A DNA stretch of 7,749 nucleotides, taken from an uncultured Clostridium sp. (GTDB lineage Bacteria > Bacillota > Clostridia > UBA1212 > UBA1255). Below the pieces are notes generated by a model. The model was not told the DNA's origin. It saw only the letters and a program-made list of their open reading frames with translations, and made no database searches. The stretch's first letter is position 1. Every line of letters begins with the position of its first letter. Positions 5,916 through 7,749 of this stretch are shown here, piece after piece. The translations under genes and the position numbers were made by a program. The stretch is from positions 1 through 7,749 of the forward strand of contig USLW01000088.1 of NCBI GenBank assembly GCA_900555605.1, written 5' to 3'.

Positions 5916-6635
5916 ATGCGGGAACAAGAGCGGGTATTTCTGGATGCTGCAAAAGAAACGGGAATTATTGATAACGGAATCATTGATTTGGAAAAAGCCT
6001 ATTTGTTTCAGGAAATGATGATGATTTACAATTGTGCGATTAAGGAAGTGCGGACAAAGCTTGAAATCCTGAATGATGAGCTTTCCACGCGGCAAGGGCA
6101 AAAGCCCATCGAATATATTTCCTCCCGGTTGAAAAAGCCTGTCAGCATAGCAAAGAAACTGAAACAGAAGGGGCTTACTGTATCCGTGGAGTCCATGCGC
6201 GAGCATTTGACGGATATTGCCGGCATCCGTGTGGTATGCCCGTTTATCGACGATATTTATGCAGTGGCGGAAATGCTGGTTAAACAGGACGATATCACAC
6301 TGATTACCTGCAAAGATTACCTGGAGCACCCCAAGCCCAACGGATACCGGAGCCTGCATTTAATTGTAGAGGTGCCGGTTTTCTTTTCCGACCGGAAGCA
6401 GCCGGTAAAGGTAGAGGTGCAGATCCGTACGATTGCCATGGATTTTTGGGCAAGTCTCGAGCATCAGCTGTCGTACAAGCAAAACATTCCGCATGCCGAC
6501 GAGATCTATCGGGAACTGCGGGAGTGCAGCGATGTGATTGCGCAGACCGATATGAAAATGCAGATTATTAAAAATAAATTGCATTTTTCTGAGGATCTCG
6601 GGAATGACCCGGATCATGGCGGACAAGCTCCGTAA
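5916..6635 (+). CDS. Small alarmone synthetase (stand-alone GTP/GDP pyrophosphokinase, RelP/RelQ type)
   Basis: This 239-residue protein contains only a RelA/SpoT synthetase domain. Visible motifs are SIAKKLKQKG (77-86, substrate-binding basic stretch), DIAGIRVVCPF (100-110, with the metal-binding aspartate), HPKPNGYRSLHL (138-149), VEVQIRTIAMDFWASLEH (166-183, with E182 near the active site) and LSYK (185-188). There is no HD hydrolase, TGS or ACT domain, so it should make but not degrade (p)ppGpp, and should not bind ribosomes in the RelA manner. The product slows growth and reshapes transcription and GTP levels under stress such as envelope damage. Its length fits the 200-270 residues of the family. 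It has its own promoter at 5853 and terminator at 6634. Whether it is a RelP- or RelQ-type enzyme I cannot tell from the sequence alone. The ATG at 5916 is fixed by AGGAG at 5903-5907. Confidence 0.9.
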   Translation: MREQERVFLDAAKETGIIDNGIIDLEKAYLFQEMMMIYNCAIKEVRTKLEILNDELSTRQGQKPIEYISSRLKKPVSIAKKLKQKGLTVSVESMREHLTDIAGIRVVCPFIDDIYAVAEMLVKQDDITLITCKDYLEHPKPNGYRSLHLIVEVPVFFSDRKQPVKVEVQIRTIAMDFWASLEHQLSYKQNIPHADEIYRELRECSDVIAQTDMKMQIIKNKLHFSEDLGNDPDHGGQAP

Positions 6636-6659
6636 CGGCGGCCCCTGCGCCGTTTTTTT
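6634..6659 (+). terminator. Intrinsic terminator of the alarmone synthetase gene
   Basis: AACGGCG (6634-6640) and CGCCGTT (6648-6654) form a perfect 7-bp stem with a seven-base loop, followed at once by a run of T to 6659. The stem begins inside the TAA stop codon (6633-6635), leaving no untranslated tail before it. Confidence 0.92.
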
Positions 6660-6697
6660 GTCAGGGAATACGATCTTAAAATATAACGGAAACGGTG

Positions 6698-6709
6698 CGG
6701 CATTTGCCG
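6698..6709 (+). promoter_or_regulatory. Short palindrome upstream of the lipoprotein promoter, possible operator
   Basis: CGGCA-TT-TGCCG is a dyad with 5-bp arms about 10 bases upstream of the candidate -35 box. A regulator site is plausible for a sugar-related gene but no regulator is present, and arms this short can occur by chance. Confidence 0.22.
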
Positions 6710-6718
6710 AAAATCAAG

Positions 6719-6748
6719 TTTACAAACGGATGCCATATATGATAAACT
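6719..6748 (+). promoter_or_regulatory. Possible promoter for the lipoprotein gene
   Basis: TTTACA (6719-6724) and TAAACT (6743-6748) are spaced by 18 bases. The -10 box is weak, but the gene lies downstream of a strong terminator and needs its own promoter somewhere in 6660-6791. Confidence 0.4.
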
Positions 6749-6791
6749 TCTTTCATCACTCAATATTTATAAATGAAAAGGAGTTTTGAGG

Positions 6792-7749
6792 ATGCGTGGA
6801 AAATATTCAAAAATACTATTGCCTTTGATCATGGCCGCGGTTTTGCTTGCCGGCTGTCAATCGGCAGGGGACGGACCGGAGGACGGCGGACAAAAGAAAG
6901 ACCGGTACAGCGGTCCGTATTCTGCTGTAAACGGAAGCTATGCTGGCGTTGACGACTTAGGGCGCGCGCTGCCCGGAGACCAGGAAGCTTCGGCTGTAAA
7001 ATCCGACAAAAAAGTGGGAATCTTCTATTTCCTGTGGCAGGGCGAGCATGAAACCCTGGGACCGTATGACAACAACAAAATCGTGGCGGAAAATCCTGAT
7101 GCCATTCTTTCCGAAAAAAATTGGATTAAGGCTGGCGGCGGTGCGAGAGGCAAGCATCATTTTTGGGGAGAGCCGCTGTTTGGATATTACACCTCCCGGG
7201 ATACGTGGGTTATGCGCAAGCACGTGCAGATGCTGACGGATGCGGGAGTGGATTTTATTGTATTCGACACCACAAACGGCTATACATATTCTTCCCGTGT
7301 CATAGAACTGATCAGTGTCTGGTACGAGTACCTGACGGCGGGCTGGAATGTGCCAAAGCTGGCGTTTTATACAAACTCGGGCTCCGGGAAGACCATGAAT
7401 ACGATTTATGATGATATTTATCAGAATAAAAAGCTGCGTGAAGAATATCCGAGATTAGATGAGCTCTGGTTTTATTTAGACGGGAAACCGATGATTGTAG
7501 GGATTGAATCGGACGCGGAGCTGCGCAGTGAGGTAAAGGACTATTTCCGTATTAAAGCCAGCCAATGGCCGACGGAAGGCTATAAAGAGGACGGCTTCCC
7601 GTGGATGGAGTTCGGCCGTTCCCTGACGGAAGAGTCAGTGTACGGACTGAACGGAAAGAAGGAAGTGATGAATGTTTCTATCGCGCAGCATTCTTCCACT
7701 GTACGTTTCAGCGCCACAGCCTGGTACGGCGCCAATGACCGTACGCGCA
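6792..7749 (+). CDS. Lipoprotein with GH99/GH71-like glycoside hydrolase-type domain, 3'-truncated by window edge
   Basis: The frame is open from ATG 6792 to the right edge, giving 319 residues with no stop. The N-terminus is a classical lipoprotein signal: basic MRGKYSK, a hydrophobic core, then lipobox LAGC with C22 as the lipidated cysteine, followed by a polar charged tether to about residue 72. The folded part begins at KVGIFYFLWQGEHETLGPYD (74-93) and continues through HHFWGEPLFGYYTSRDTW (122-139), MLTDAGVDFIVFDTTNGYTY (147-166) and LAFYTNSGSG (190-199). This order resembles the (beta/alpha)8 GH99-like/GH71 proteins ('FYY.W.. GP', 'gYY.s.D', 'aGvDf.v.D..n'). It is probably a cell-surface enzyme or binding protein acting on a polysaccharide. 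Substrate and catalytic acids cannot be assigned from the visible part. AAGGAG (6778-6783), eight bases upstream, supports the ATG. Confidence 0.75.
   Translation, partial: MRGKYSKILLPLIMAAVLLAGCQSAGDGPEDGGQKKDRYSGPYSAVNGSYAGVDDLGRALPGDQEASAVKSDKKVGIFYFLWQGEHETLGPYDNNKIVAENPDAILSEKNWIKAGGGARGKHHFWGEPLFGYYTSRDTWVMRKHVQMLTDAGVDFIVFDTTNGYTYSSRVIELISVWYEYLTAGWNVPKLAFYTNSGSGKTMNTIYDDIYQNKKLREEYPRLDELWFYLDGKPMIVGIESDAELRSEVKDYFRIKASQWPTEGYKEDGFPWMEFGRSLTEESVYGLNGKKEVMNVSIAQHSSTVRFSATAWYGANDRTR

Noticed and set aside
5892..6359. Minus-strand open frame of 155 codons opposite the alarmone synthetase
   Set aside because: It is antisense to a strongly recognisable RelA/SpoT synthetase domain and shows no motif of its own.
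6685..6700. Possible catabolite (cre) site around GGAAACGG before the lipoprotein gene
   Set aside because: It misses the conserved outer TG and CA bases of the cre consensus.
6604..6789. Plus-strand frame of 61 codons bridging the alarmone synthetase end and the lipoprotein start
   Set aside because: It runs through a strong intrinsic terminator, has no ribosome site, and most of it is AT-rich leader of the lipoprotein gene.

Overview
The window looks like an ordinary stretch of chromosome from an anaerobic, probably gut-dwelling member of the Clostridia (Lachnospiraceae-like is my best guess). The reasons are mid-range base composition, strong AGGAG-type ribosome sites, good sigma-A type promoters, a glycyl-radical-enzyme activase, an NahK-type sugar kinase, a fused ATPase/FtsX ABC exporter and a stand-alone alarmone synthetase. 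The organism is inferred from protein style only. I see no rRNA, tRNA, CRISPR array, insertion sequence, integrase or phage gene.

Layout, left to right. (1) Bases 2-601, plus strand: the C-terminal two thirds of a radical-SAM glycyl-radical-enzyme activating protein, cut by the left edge. (2) 728-1843, plus: an N-acetylhexosamine 1-kinase-like (NahK family) sugar kinase with its own promoter. (3) A convergent, GC-rich structured gap at 1844-1925. (4) A minus-strand pair read from a near-consensus promoter at 3225-3197: first a thymidylate-kinase-like P-loop kinase (3126-2419, TTG start), then a small YdcZ/DUF606-type DMT membrane protein (2372-1926). (5) 3371-5740, plus: a 789-residue fused ABC ATPase/FtsX permease, divergent from the kinase, with its own promoter and two dyads in the leader. 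(6) 5916-6635, plus: a stand-alone small (p)ppGpp synthetase with its own promoter and a textbook intrinsic terminator. (7) 6792 to the right edge, plus: the N-terminal 319 residues of a lipoprotein with a GH99/GH71-like glycoside hydrolase-type domain.

The genes form small independent units, not one pathway. The sugar kinase and the lipoprotein hydrolase fit a carbohydrate (host or dietary glycan) lifestyle. The small alarmone synthetase is a stress regulator, and the ABC protein is probably an exporter or envelope-stress/immunity pump. The kinase and transporter pair is the only clear operon within the window.

I did not find convincing evidence of a previously undescribed system. The best second-look items are the duplicated start region of the thymidylate-kinase-like gene and its altered DR motif, its coupling to a DMT transporter, the isolated NahK-like kinase, the dyads before the ABC gene, and the lipoprotein running off the right edge.
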